From positions 28,923,491-28,987,490 of the forward strand of contig JAKCOZ010000007.1 in the NCBI GenBank assembly GCA_022605955.1: a DNA stretch of 64,000 bases. Reading direction: 5' to 3'. A program made the position numbers and the translations under genes. The notes beneath the pieces were generated by a model. That model made no database searches. It saw only the letters and a list, made by a program, of their open reading frames with translations, and was not told where the DNA came from. Origin of the DNA: Rallus limicola (lineage: Eukaryota > Chordata > Aves > Gruiformes > Rallidae). Each line of letters begins with the position of its first letter. Position 1 is the stretch's first letter. Shown one piece after another: positions 11,341 through 24,620 of this stretch.

Positions 11341-13022
11341 TCAGTATCCACAATGAGGTTTTAGAATTAGTGTTGCTAATTTATATTTTTTTAACATTCA
11401 TTAACCTGAATATTAAAAAAAAATGTAGAAGGTTTCTGCACCAATATTAGAATGCTTAAAGAATTGCAGGAATTCCTTTTGCATTGTGTAGAAAAGAAGT
11501 CAGATTTGTTGTTGCCCTAAGCAAGAACGATACCACTGGTGTCAAGCTTGAGTCAGAGAGAAATCTGCACCAAAAAAATGTCCAAGATCAGTGCTATTAG
11601 AACCCAGGCAGGCCTGCCAAGCTTCAGAGCTGAAGATAGTAAAACTAAAATGGGAACATGGCATTCATACAAATCAAAGCTCTGTGCCAATCAGTGGAGT
11701 TTTTTCCATCTATCTGGCTTTTTGTGATGTCTGGGGAAATTGATTTCAAGTCTGCATTTATTTCTTAATGCTAGCGAGGACTAGAACATTGTTATTGCAT
11801 ATGCTTGACCATATCAAAATGGCAGACAATTAGCTTCAGTTATTTAGAATATCTGAGCGATGTTTAATTTATTAGATTTTTAATTGGTCTCTGTGTGTAA
11901 TGGACTAGGAGAAGGTAAGAAATAAGGCTGCATAATTCATCTGAAAAAATCTTGTTTCATCCCCTCATTCCTTCCTTTTCAACTGTTGGGATTTTTTTTT
12001 AATTTGTTGCTGTTATTTATAACTTATTTAATTATCTGCTTTGGAATAATTTTTGGTGGCTACTTGCCAGTTTACTAATATTCGCTGCCCACTACCTGAT
12101 GGTGTCACAAACACACCATCTGTTCACTTGAGCCTTCTGAAAGTCTCTGAAGTAGCTGGCTGAGTCAAACTGCAGGTGGTAGGATTGCTCAAAAGATATA
12201 ATCACCGAAGTTCAAAATAACAAAACTTTTCTTTCATGCATGCTTTTTTTAAAATAACATTTGGTTAAGGATTTCTCACTACTCTCCTATTACACACAAG
12301 CTTACCTCCACCACAAACAAATCTGGCACCATTACACTGAAGAAGACTAATGCCCTACTTTCACACATTTTTAATTTATTTTTATTTTTATGAAGGACTT
12401 ATCAGCATTTTTTTTCCATGATTAAGCCAAAACTGTGTGTCCCAATCCCTGGACACATCTGTCCTGATACCCTACTCACCTGCCTCATGGTAAGTATCAC
12501 TTGTTTGGTCTATATGAGAGGGACGTGAACACTGCTTATCTTTGGCTGGACCCCAGTATCAAAGCCAGATCCCACCAGCCTTTGCGTCTCGTTTCCTCTC
12601 TTCTCTCACTCCTCCACCTCTTTCCAGTTCTCTCCTTTCTGAAAGCCATAGAAAAACTTGTGGCATTTAGGTGCATCGGTCTTCTGCAGGGGCATACATG
12701 GCAAATGGACAGTGAACTGAGCAGAGCTGCTGCTGGCCAGGCAGAGAACTAGAGTTTGGGGATGGATTTACATGTACAGGTACACTGGGCCCACAAAAGA
12801 AAATATAACCTAAAAGAGGAATCACTGAGAGCTGCAGTTACTAAATTCAATTAAGTTTACATATATTTAAATCACTGTTTACTTTAAGTAAAAGCTTAAG
12901 AGTCGAAATCCTGCTCATCAGTTGAGAGAAAAATGCATAGTCCTGATAACATTTACTCATCACTAATGCCCCTGGCTTTATGACTGTCCTTATCTGAGTG
13001 TTATGCTGGTAAACTTTTCCAG

Positions 13023-13129
13023 GAACGGGTTTACAAGCAGAATCTCCTCATAGATTCACACGAGTTTCCTAGTTGCCCCTGGGAGCCTACCCAGTATGTG
13101 ATCTACAACAAGCTCCCTAACGGCATGAG
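13023..13129 (+). other. Orphan exon-like open segment, product unknown
   Basis: 107 bp between an acceptor-like 'aacttttccag' and a donor-like 'gtaact'. Only one frame is open (35 codons plus 2 bases, ERVYKQNLLI ... KLPNGM), while the other two have stops. Reading on through the donor gives a TAA at once, so it could also be a terminal exon. I do not recognise the peptide, and no convincing partner exon was found. A chance open stretch remains quite possible. Confidence 0.2.
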
Positions 13130-16100
13130 GTAACTATCTCACGCCAGAGTTATTAGGCAGATTAAATGTAAAACTCAGTCTTGGTTCATGTTTCTACCAG
13201 ATTATGGCTGGGAGAGCAGATCTGAAAACCAGGAGCGCTGGCTCAGCCTCCTGCTCGTGCAGGACAGTGCTTGTGGCTGGGCTGTTTGGCTGTGCTGCCC
13301 TTTCCTTCAGTTACAAATGAATTAATGCCCATGAAAACATTTTCAAGTAAGAAATCTCAGTAGGTTACAAGAATAACAATATAATTCTTTGAAAAAGTGG
13401 AATAAAGTGATGTTTTTTGGTGGGATGGTGGATATCTCTGCAGGCTTTTACTTAACTCTGTGAAACAGCCAGTGTTATTTCTGCGACCGAAGATTAATTT
13501 CTGTGCCATTATCAAATGTAACCCTTGAGGAATTAATTGCATTTGTATCTCATATCGAAGTCCTATTTATATAATCAAGCAATCTGGAACAGATAAGCCC
13601 CTTCTTGGGAAACCTCTGCTGCTCGACAGTATTTGACTTTGCCTCAGACAGGTTATGGCCCACTGGGAACTGAGGAGCTCACTAAAACACCATTTGTAAT
13701 GCAATGTGACAAATCCCGGAGCCAGGGCGATAATCTCTGCAAACTCTGTACAAACAGCCCCTCTGTCTCAGCAAAGGTGATTAATGGCCTCTGCAGAATC
13801 AGCATATGGCCCTCAGTATTAATTACTTCAGAGGGACGCTAAATGGGAAGCCCAAAGTCTGCAAAAGCTCAGGGGAAAGGCTGGGGGATTTTTGAGGTCA
13901 GGCTGGACACGGGGCCTCGCACTCTGGCTGCAAAGTAGAAGGGACATGAGACAGCCCAAGCTCCCCCTGGGAGCCTGGAGGAGGGCTGCAGACTTGGAGT
14001 GGGGTCCTCAGGGTGCAGCCGTAACTTTGGCTGAGCTCCATGAGTGGGATCACGCCGGCTTGTCTGGGGTGGGCACACGGGCACCAGCTCAGCTCATCTT
14101 GGCCCTTCTTGTGCCCATGTCAGGGCCGGGGTGCCAGAGGATGAGAAGACCTCCACTAAGTCTGGTTTGGAAGTGAGGACACAGAGCACAATCAGGTGGG
14201 GACTGTGAAGTGGGGGGGATGTGGTCATGCAGGAGGGACCGTGGTTTGCAGTATTCCCTCTGTCTCTGCCATAACTGATGTGATTTAAAATGCATAGGCT
14301 TTTTGTAAATTATTGCAGCTCTACTGCAACGAGTGAAACCGTGCCGATTTATCTCCAGGGAAGATCTACGCCTAAATGTTTTACAGAGAAAGAAAGGAGA
14401 TGAGGAGAGAAGTGTGCATTTATCTTTCCAGTCCATTCTCTGGGCCTCATCCAAGGGGAAAACTTCTACATCTTGTCTCAGGACCTTTAAATCCCAGCTG
14501 TGGGACTCTGGTTAGAGACCCCACGGAAAAGGCTTAATGAATTTACCATGGATTTCTTCTAATTCATTAAAAATATGTCAAACCCAGTAAAGCACGCTAG
14601 CTTGCCTGCGTATTTTTCACTTGTCCCAGAGAAGTCTATGGCAGGGATATCATTGCCCATTACCCGGTGATGGCACAACCCCAGCGGCTCTGCCAGATAT
14701 GATGTATTTATGCCCATCAGGCTGAGCTCCCAGTCACTACACCAAGAAAGTGATTTAAATTGGGATAAATCATTCAGTTATTCTGATTGTTCAGTGTGAT
14801 CCAGTGACCACACAGGACTTGGCAGTGCTTGGATAGGAACTATGTTGACTACTGATGGTACTACATCAGGTGTGGAGCCACTCTGACTAAGAAGGACTTG
14901 ACCCTCTCACCTGTGTAATAGCTTGTGCAGTCACAATGGACCTCAGCAAAAGAGAGGCTCAGTTCCCTGCCCTGTGTTATACATGAGGAAACAAAGGCAG
15001 AAATAACTTTCCCAGTTTACATGAGAGGGATAAAAATTACAGCATTTTGGCTTCCTTGTCTTGTGCTTACCACGATGTCCTAATCCATTCTTAAAAGGCA
15101 TGTTCATCTGATGGTCACCGTCTCGACTGAAGTCATACACAAACATAGATGAACAGGAAAAGATACCTACTGGGACACTCACCAGTGCTGGGTACCAGGG
15201 TTTTTTTAAAGCATAGGGAAATTAATAGAACAGTTTTTCCCTTGCTGAAAGCATTCACTCATTAGGTGTTACACCTGATTTCTAAAGGCACTCATCTGAG
15301 CAAAAGTTAGAAACTCAGAAGCTTATGAATTGGCTGTAAAAACAGTACTAAAAATTCTACCAGTTGCCTGTCAGGATCTTCAAGCATCTTTAAAACTGTG
15401 GCTCTTAAAACTTCACCAGTGAAACCTGAACTAAATCTCCACAGGTAAAAGCTCGCTGTTTTCTTTGCACCACTCTGTCTTGAGAAGAAAATGCACAAAA
15501 TGTTTGGAAAACAGCATAACGTTTACAGAGTATGTTCCCCTGAAATTGCCTGGATATAGGCAGAGCAGTGAGAAAGCCACAGCCGCAGCAAGGAGGCTGA
15601 CATCTCTCTTCTGAGAAATAAGACAGCCTGAATTTTAAAGGAACTTAAAAAACCCCAAGCAATTAAATAAAATAATGATTCCAAACCATTCTGAAGCCTG
15701 GCCACTTATTTGTTTGATGGGTGGGCAGGGAGGGCAGGGACAGTGGTCCACATAGGGACAATTAGTCCAGAAGGTCTGGAGGGAGGATGCCCTGTGATAT
15801 CCACCTGAGGGGCTCTGTGTCATAAGCAATTTGATGGACATTTTGTTCTGGAATATCAAATTCAGAGTTTTGGATACGTTAAAAAGAAGCATCTTGCGGA
15901 ACAGCCTTTCCCCAAGGCAGAGAGGACAGGAGAGCAGTGCCTGGCAGTCTGCTGACAGCAACAAGTGCTTGGGGAAGGGAAAGAGGAGTTGGTCTGGGGG
16001 GCAGCAGGCTCCTCATTTGTACCTCCTGGAAGGAGTCTTCAGTCTTCTTGGGGAAGCCTCTAGCTTTGGTGGTATTCAGAGAGAACGGTTAACCAGTAAT

Positions 16101-18752
16101 CACTGGCAGCAGGCAAGCACGAAGAGGCCGCCTCAGAGAGGAACCACTGAGAGCTCTCTGAATTGCATTTCCTCAAACGGAAACAGGACAAGATTGCAAC
16201 GTCTTCTTGGTATGGCCCTAAAACCAAAATGATTCTTTACTGGGTAAATAATTTCATGTGCTAGTTTAAACTACAGCCTGTGGCCTCGGATGGAAAGGAA
16301 GCTGGCTTATCCTTGAATTCTGTCCCTTGCTCTCACAAGAGCCTGAAACACAACTAACATAAAGTAATTCCTTCCACTGCCAACCTTGGACTTCAGTTTG
16401 ATTACTCACTGCATTAGTTTAGTGATTCCGTGATTTGAACCCATTGGTTTATTGATTTAGTCTTAATAGGAATCCTGATGTAATCACAGGATTGTTCCAT
16501 TTTTAATTAAGTTAGCAAAATTGTAGCAGATTAACCCTTGCTGCCATAAAAATAAACTCCCTTGCCTATTCTTTTCAATAAAGCCATTTCGATAAAAACC
16601 ACCACACCAGTTTGTTCTGTCAGACTGCTCCATGGATCGGAAGCCCGAGTGCACACCTAATTTAGAGCAAAGTATTTCCAGGCCACCTGATTCTTCCTTC
16701 AGATTAGTATGAATCCCACATACAGTACATGGAGAGTGAGAGCAGGGCAGAAGGGAGCATGGAAAACAAAGCTGGACAGGGAAAAAGACCTGTTCTCTCA
16801 TACTCCTTATTTTTTCCAGAAACATGACATTGAATCACATAATTATTTCTAACTTAACTACTGGCAGGTAGAAAGGTTCAGAAATGCGATTTAGGCATGG
16901 ACAAAATAACTGTTCTTACCGGTAGATGGATTTCCAGGTGTCAGGCTATTCAGTGGGGTGGCTTTAAATAATGGCCATAGTTCATATTTGTATGGTATCT
17001 TACAGTCTGCTCTGCCTTCTGTCACGTTTGATAAGGAAATAGTCCACTTACTGTATTGAAATTTCAAGTGCAAGCCTCTGTAGAGAGTAATCATATGGTT
17101 CTTAGGGCATTTTACATTCTGGCTGTCGGGTGCTATTATTGAACTTTGCAGCTAGTTGCTTGTGCTTTTTGCAGTATGATCATACCTTTCGTTTCTTTCT
17201 CAGCACTCTTTCTGTTAGCAGCTGCTCACAGAAGTCTCCAGTGCTGGACGCCCAGAACAAAGTAAAGCTGCACAGTCCAGGCCCTTGGACCTCTTTCCTT
17301 AACATCCCCACGTCTCAAACGGGGAGCCCCTAAGCTTACTGGGTGCATCCATCTGGCTCTGTCAGAAAGATGCTGCTTCTCTCCGCCCGTTTCCCTGGCC
17401 ATTTATGTATTATATTTACACCTGGCGCTCTTATTTGTATGAACCAGAGCCAGAAGAACCCACTGTGGGGTGAATACAAGCTTTTGAAAAAGTTCTATGG
17501 GTTGGTTCTCAGATTTGACTTTTCTAAATCAAACAGTGCATAGAAAGAAGGGGGATAACGGGTGTATTGTTTACCTAGAGAAAGTAGGATGTCTGTAAAT
17601 TAAAAGATGGGTAAGATCACCCAGAAATTACCAGAATGTTGATGCAACTTGACTTGAGTTTTCAAAACTCAAGCAGTGATAAAATGAACTGCTTCTCAAA
17701 GATTTGTAAAAAAAACCTGGGGCATTGACTACAAAGAGCTTGAAGCTTCTCTAATGAAATCATTGAATCAGATGTGTGCAAACAGCTGGAAGAGGAAAAG
17801 AGCTGGTGCAAAGACCCTGGGATAAATTGCTGACCAAAGTAACAGAAACTGCAGGAATATGTCAGATTTGTTAAGTGTCAAGGAGAAAAGGCTGCTGCTG
17901 ACCACACTGCTGCAAAGGAAGAGGTGGCTGCCAAAAAAAATCAAAGGTTATGAGCCATGAAACATCTGCAGCATGAACAAAACAGATTCTCTCTGCTCAG
18001 CATCTCACACTGGGACTCTTGCCACTTCAGGGAGCTTGTAGAATGGAGGAAAACCAGTGGCCAGAGGCTTCGCTGAACTGGTCCTGCATGTCCACACAGG
18101 TGGGAGCCTCCAGTGATGACAAGACCACTCCAGAAAAAAACCCAATGATCTTGTGCTTTCAGCTGAGATGCACTGGGGGTGCCTGGGACCTGCCCCAGGA
18201 CTCTGCTGGGTCAGTGTGTGATGGGGAGGGATGGTGGCTTTGATCAGCCCAAGGCACAGTTTGCCAGGAGCCAGCACAGCAGCCCCACGGCCTTTGTTTT
18301 CTTTCATTTGATGTGATATCCTAGTGCCGTCAATATTTGAGCTGATTTTTGATGCAGAATGAGCCCATCTGCTCCCTGCTAATGGAAATATTTCATTTAT
18401 TGTCACGCTTTCTCCAGTTTTCAAATTTACGCTGCTGAGCGAGTTCAGAGGTGATCCTGTGCATCTTGTGAGCAGGATAGAGCAAACAGAGAGGCCACAG
18501 CCCCACCAGCTCACCCACTCATCCGTTCACAAATCCACAAATCCATGCTTTCCTGATAAAGTGCTTCACAAACCAATATTGTACACCAAAAAGATTAAGC
18601 TTTTGAAATGAAGGCAGCAGCTAGTGCACTGGGGGAGCAGTAACTGGAGAAAAGAAGCCTGCCTGATATAAAATAGAACAGGAACTCTACAGCACGTTGG
18701 AGGAGACACTTGGTTATTTTAAATCTTGTACAATGGACCACCCTCACTCTAT

Positions 18753-18772
18753 TCACACACACACACACACAA
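18753..18772. repeat. (AC)n microsatellite
   Basis: About nine to ten AC dinucleotides in a row within intergenic DNA. Confidence 0.85.
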
Positions 18773-19974
18773 ATTAGATTATACTTAATTTTCTGGGTCT
18801 CCTGTGGAAGAGTAAGAGGCTGGCTTGACTCAGCCAGAAGAAACGTTGTTCTCCAGAGTCCCCACGGTTTCAGTTCAAAGCTCAGATCAATAAGGTATCC
18901 CTGTGCCTTAGAATAAAGACTTGTAAATATGTACTTGCCACCTGATTCTCTTTGTAATATAACCAGGGGGTATGTCTCAACAAGTGATAATTGGAAAACA
19001 ACCACATGTGAGAAATCACCTTCCTTCAGCAAGGAGACAGCCAAAAATAGAACCGAGCAGATCACAGCCCTGGGCGCTCCAGGATCTTTCCACATGAATG
19101 AGAGCAAGCGGAAATGAAATGGCAAAATCAGAGCTGATGACAGCCTGCCTGCCTGCTAGATGTGACCTGCAAATGGATTTTAAAACATTTCCAACTACTG
19201 TCACAATTCAGGCTGCATATTCTTGTTACCTATACACAGAGGAACATTTTAGAGGGAAATAGAAGGCTTTTTTCCCCAGCTATACCTCTGAGTAGGTATG
19301 AGGTATCCCCAAAGTACTTGGCTTGGTCTGAAGTATCTGCTATACACTTTCTGCTCCAAGCTCTCCTAGTTCAAGTTCAGCAAATCATTTTAGGAATAAT
19401 GAAACTGCCATTTCCATCAGACGTAAATGCTGTGCCAGCCCTGGCTGGGTGACAGGGAGCAAGATCTGTTGTGCAGGTTGGAGCTTGGCAGGAAGAAGTG
19501 GGCAGGATGGGTTTCAAGAAAGTAGTGGGGTTTTAAGAGCAGGAATACAAATCCAGGGCCTATTCAGTCCTGCTTTCAACAACAGCCAGGTAGAACAAGA
19601 TATCCCAAACACCTAAAAGCCTTCTTCCAGGAGTGTGTCTGGTCACCAGACTGACCACAATGGAGTCAGGTGTCTGTACCTTATGCAACATCAAGAGCAA
19701 TTTCTTTTTGATTCTGACAAAGTGGGGGGAGAATGAGCATCAGAGAGCCTCACCTCACTGTACCCAGGCTGCTGCCACATCTGGATGGAAAAGTTGTCCA
19801 AGGAAGATGCAGTTGTACCTAAGGTTATTTTAAGGAGTGATCAATCATCCCATCCGAATTCATGCTCTTTGGCAGCAACCACATCGGGTCCCTACAGGGG
19901 TTTTTTCAAGGTACCAGATGAGCATGGCAGCCTAATCAGAAGAAATCCAAATCAGTGTTCTGTCACCTGTAAGG

Positions 19975-20165
19975 GTGACAGAGCACTGGGACAGGCTGTC
20001 CAGAGAGGTTGTGGAGTCTCCTTCTCTGGAGACATTTAAACCCCACCTGGACATGTTCCTGTGTGTTTAGTCAGGTGATCCTGCTCTGGCAGGGGGGTTG
20101 GACTAGGTGATCTTTCGAGGTCCCTTGCAACTCCTAACATCCTGTGGTCTTGTGATTCTGTGAGA
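19975..20165 (+). mobile_element. CR1 LINE 3' end
   Basis: Sense copy: 'gggacaggctgtccagagag', 'gagacatttaaaccccacct', 'caggggggttggactaggtg', and tail 'cttgtgattctgtgag'. It belongs to the subfamily with the GGGGGGTTGGACTAG block that also appears at 62.37 kb. Confidence 0.93.
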
Positions 20166-23100
20166 CTATGAATCGCAGCATTTGAGGACAGGCTTCTGTT
20201 ACGGCACATGACCTCCTCACCTGCACACACTACACCAAACACCTTGAAGGGAGAGTGACTGTGAAGATTTTACCTGGGCACGGGAACAACTAGCAGACAG
20301 CTGATACAATGGGACAACAGCACAGATCAGTGATGAGTCTAGAACCCCAATATTCACCCCTCAGCCGATCCCCTGCCTTACTCCCTTTGGCCTGCGAGCA
20401 GCTCGTGCTGAGAGAGGCAGTTTGCCCGTGTCTCTCCTGAACCCCAGAGTCCACCATCACTTCCATCTCTCCTACCCAAACTGCAAAAAATTAGGGTGCT
20501 GTCTTCCTTCTCATCCATCACAGGGATGTTTTCTCTAAACAAATGAAGTGTACAGCAAGCTGCCCTGCGGTTACATGCACACACAGGAGTAAAACACCTT
20601 GTCGCAGGTTTTACCAGAAACTTCTGAGCATGCCAAGAACGTAAGCTCTATTTTTTTTTTCTGATTCTATTTTCTGTAGGAACATTCTTTTTCCCCTGTT
20701 TTATAATAACCTTGCTCTGACGGGGGACATCAGTTGGATTCATTGTACTTCATTTATCAAGTTTGCAAAGATACACAGAAGACATCCCTTGAGGGATGGG
20801 AAGTCCTGATAGTCAGAGAAATAAAATTTAATATCTACTTTGCTGGTGTAATGGAAAATTTTATTACTTTCAGAAATATATTTCAAGTTAGGAGACAAAG
20901 GTTTTAGGCAGATCTTTCGGAGAAAATTGTGTTTTATTGAAAATGGATATAGAAGCAGATTAAGTCTCTTCCCATACATTAATGGAACATACTTTGGTCT
21001 GCTACAAGAAGCCTGAGTCCGTCCAACTTCTGAAGAATCTGAGCTTGTATAACTGATAGTCAAGTTTAGCAGGGGACATCCTACATGTAAGCCCAGTATT
21101 TATATTAAAGCACCCTGAACTCTGGTATTTGTCTGTTAAACCAGACAAAAGAAAACAAGACCAACACCTGGGCAAAAAATCTCAAAAGCTGTAAAATAAT
21201 GTAGCAGCAGTAACTTCAGCAGACAAACTGGAACTGGTGTCTTGGAGGCATAACCACAGTTTTGTCTTCTGTTCTTCTGCCAATGCCTAGGCAGTCAGCT
21301 AACGTATGATACCATTGCCTGAAAATGAGTGCTTCGGAGTGCAATCCCATCCACTGGTGTTAGCACTCTTCTAACTTGCCAGTAGACTTGCAAAAGAGTG
21401 CACAGGACATCACTAGTGAGCTTTAGGTGAGGTGAGTCTCTTACTTAGGGGGGACTCATCACCAAGAGGGTTCGAGATGCCCATCTCAGCACCACGAAGG
21501 GGTGGGAAGACAGGTCCAGCACAGCCCTAGGATGGGCTGTTATTGCCACCACTGCTAAGGAGGTTCATGATGCTCTGGGACAGGGACAAAGCACATTGGA
21601 CCTGCTGGAGCCTCCAGTGCCAGGAAATTGCCTCTTTCTGAAGGGTATCAGAGAGTGATGCTGTTGTTAATCTGGTACCTTCAAAAAAAGAAGCTCCTTG
21701 ACTGTAGGAAAATGTTGTTCCTCCCCAAAATGCTTCTGAAAAAATCTCTTCAGCCACACGTTCCCAATGCCCACAGATACAAACTTCCCTGGCCAATTGC
21801 CTCTCAGCCCTAGTGTACGTCTGTGACACTGTCCTTGTATCCATCCTTCAGGACAGTCAACATCTTTCCATATTCTATGTATGACCAGCGCCTGGATGGC
21901 TCCCTGCCCAGATGTCCTGACACAGCTGTCTTGGAACCATCTTCCTTCATGCTCCTTCGCTTAGGACCAGAAGCACCAGTTTCTTCCCTATGCCCCTACA
22001 TGCCAGCTGACCAATACTGTTTTGTTCTGTGGACCCAGAATAGCAAACAACACCCATGTATACTTTCAACTTGATCGAATCAAAGTGGATTCTGAAAACC
22101 TGGAATGTCATTTGAGTGCTGCTTCCACTTCATCTACAGGAGAAGACTGGAAACCAAGCGACTCATATGGGGAAAAAGCAGGAGCAAACTCTTTTATGCT
22201 ACTGGAGCTGGATTTGTCATGCTTCGCTAAGCTAAGCCTTGCTCTTGATAGCAGATCCATGCCAGAAGTGCCCTGAGATGGGAATTTATGGGAGTGGAGA
22301 AAGAGCAATTGCCAGAAAGGGTGGGAATAATAGTCCTCCAGTGACCTCCTGTAAAGAACATTCCCTGCTGGGTTGTTTCCGAGCTGGATAATTTTAAATG
22401 AGATTTTATATTCTCTGTCCAGGATATTTAGCTCTTATGGGTTGTTTTTATCAGTTGAGCAGTTTGGGTGATTGCCTTTGCTAGCTGTGACTATTTCCAG
22501 GGATCATTTGTGCTCCAGTGCTGATTTCCTATGTACCCCAAGCCTCCTAAAAACCTTCTGAAACTTTCCCTTGCTCCAGAGCAGGCCTTCTCTGTCTTGT
22601 CTGGCTGTAAACACCACCCTGAGAAGTACAGATCCTTCAACAGGAAGCTGGTGGCTCTTATTGCATGTAGCTGCCACCATGTTTTGACCTTGGCCTTTGA
22701 GATTTCAAATAAAGGCTCCAAAAAAGCTCGTTAACCTAGATCCTAATAAAGAAGAGATCTCACAATTACTTTCAGAGTCTTGCCATGTATCTGAATTACA
22801 CGGGAGCATTTTTAAGATGTGATCTGGTTCTAACTAGCAGGGTGAAGGGACCCAGGAAGCCTCTTCTGACTAGAAGACCTTTCAAATTTGAGAATAGAAG
22901 AGAAAGGGAATAGAAAGAGTCTCAAAATCTGTTTTCTATACAGCTGAACTTCTCCATGGCAAAGAAAGCATATGGTATAAATGCAGAAGCTCATTAGTGC
23001 AGACCTTTGGGAGACACCACGATTAAGCAAAACAGAGCCAGATGAACATTTGAGAGAAACAACAAACTGCCAGTGCTGGAGAAAAATAACGGAGAGCCAA

Positions 23101-24244
23101 GTGACTACAGTTGCAGACTCATGAAAAGAATCTTCAGGAATGTGATTTCTGAGAAAGGCTTTTTCCGAGAAAAGTTTCTGGCTCTGTGAGACCAGCCCAG
23201 GCACAGAGGGAATAGGTTAGCTCAGTCCTCAGCGGTGGTGTGGACAGATGTTCAGGTTGGTAGCAGATAGCTGATGACATTTTCCTGTGGACTGTCTCCA
23301 GTTCATATTATTACAAATATTTCAAGAATTTTAGGATCCTTGCCTGGACCTCTTAAATTCTTGGTCCTTGTTTTACAGTCAGGTTCTCTAGAATTAAAAT
23401 ATCGGTGCAGAAATGCCATGAAGACAAGTTTCCTTCCCCTTCCAGAAGGAAATATGGATTCATGATGGAAGATAAATACATGTGACCTCACACACATCCC
23501 TCAGTCAGCAGGAAATTAACTCCTTTAAATCTTCTTTTCTTGGCCTTTTGCCCACTGTTACATAGCTTTCATCAAGAAGTCATATCTACCAGGCTTTTTT
23601 GTGCTTCTAAACCCTAAGCCTGAAGATCTAATTTAGCTGATTGGAGGAAAAAGTATGGAGAAACTGCAGTTTGTAAGGGATTATTTTAAATGTTACTGAG
23701 TTTAACTGGGATCCAGAAGCTGGTTGTACGAGTATGTGCTTTAAACATGTGCAAACTACATATTGTAGTGATGATTTGTCTCATTATAAGCCAATTAGCT
23801 CTGTAATCAACCTTCACAAACTGGTACCTAATTGCTACCAGTACCTTTCAGTTAAGCTGGATTTCTCTATCCTGTGTTCAGAACAGAATTGGTTTGGACA
23901 CCATTAATTAGAAGCTGAAATTTTCAAATAATACACAGGTTTTGTAGCAGGATAATCCAATCACCTAAAAACTTTTTTTTTTTTTTTTTTGCTTTAAACA
24001 TCAGACAGAGATCTACTGTAACATTTTAAGTTGCCTCCTTGGATTTAAAACCTGGGGTTGACTTGGTACCTCTCCACTGGAGTAGGTAGAAGGGTCATGG
24101 ATGAGAGTTCATTAATCACATCTGTGTAATGTACAGATGAAACTGGCTTGATTTCTTCTTAAAAGTTGTATTGTTTTGACATTGCTACTATAAAGCATAA
24201 AGACATCCTTTTTCCCCTCACCATGGGTCCTGTCCTTGTATTCC
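20166..24244. other. Intergenic, no gene recognised
   Basis: About 4 kb with only short, unrecognised open frames. A poly(T) run lies near 23972-23990. I see no RNA gene or recognisable transposon. Confidence 0.6.
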
Positions 24245-24620
24245 AGTGCAAATCACAGAATCACTAGGTTGGAAAAAACCTTTAAGATCATTGAGTCCAA
24301 TCGTTCCTGTCCGATGCTAAACCATATCCCTAAGTACTAGCTCTACCCTTTTTTTAAACAAATCCAGATATGGTGACTCAACCCCCTCCCTGGGCAGCCT
24401 GTTCCAGGTCCTGACAACTCTTTCAGTGAAAAATTTTTTCCTAACATCTAATCTAAACCTGCCCTGGCACAGCTTCATGTCATTTCCCCTTGTCCTATAA
24501 TACAGGGTCATAGGACAGGGAAGACTTGACGGTTCACCAGACTCTGTCCCAACTGTGAGGCTCCTGGTGGGAGATGCTCTCTCCATCTTATTCCTCACCT
24601 CTGGCTCTGGCAGGTTGCGC
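24245..24620 (-). mobile_element. CR1 LINE 3' end
   Basis: Antisense copy beginning with the tail 'cacagaatcactaggttgg' and continuing 'gctaaaccatatccctaag', 'gggcagcctgttccagg' and 'aacatctaatctaaacctgc'. It is the same subfamily as the copy at 45.65 kb. Confidence 0.94.

Larger units (their letters stand above)
11341..19974. other. Long intergenic interval, no confirmed gene
   Basis: About 8.6 kb without a recognised gene or clear mobile element. It contains an isolated exon-like open segment (13023-13129, listed separately), a short (AC)n run near 18753-18772, and dense repeat-free blocks near 13560-13840, 14560-14790, 16440-16620 and 18290-18460 that look like candidate conserved noncoding elements. 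Two long minus-strand open frames at 18005-18514 and 18595-19125 look like chance. Confidence 0.5.

Noticed and set aside
12433..12489. Possible partner exon before 'gtaagtatc' at 12490, upstream of the orphan segment
   Set aside because: Short, weak acceptor and a Cys/Pro-rich peptide with no recognisable family. It does not add convincing support for a gene.
17670..17950. Possible processed pseudogene rich in Glu/Lys/Ala codons
   Set aside because: The reading needs several frame changes and stops, and no parent gene could be recognised.
18005..19125. Two long adjacent open frames on the - strand (169 and 176 codons)
   Set aside because: No recognisable similarity. One runs through an AC microsatellite (giving repeated CV). 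In 64 kb over six frames, one or two open frames of this size are expected by chance.
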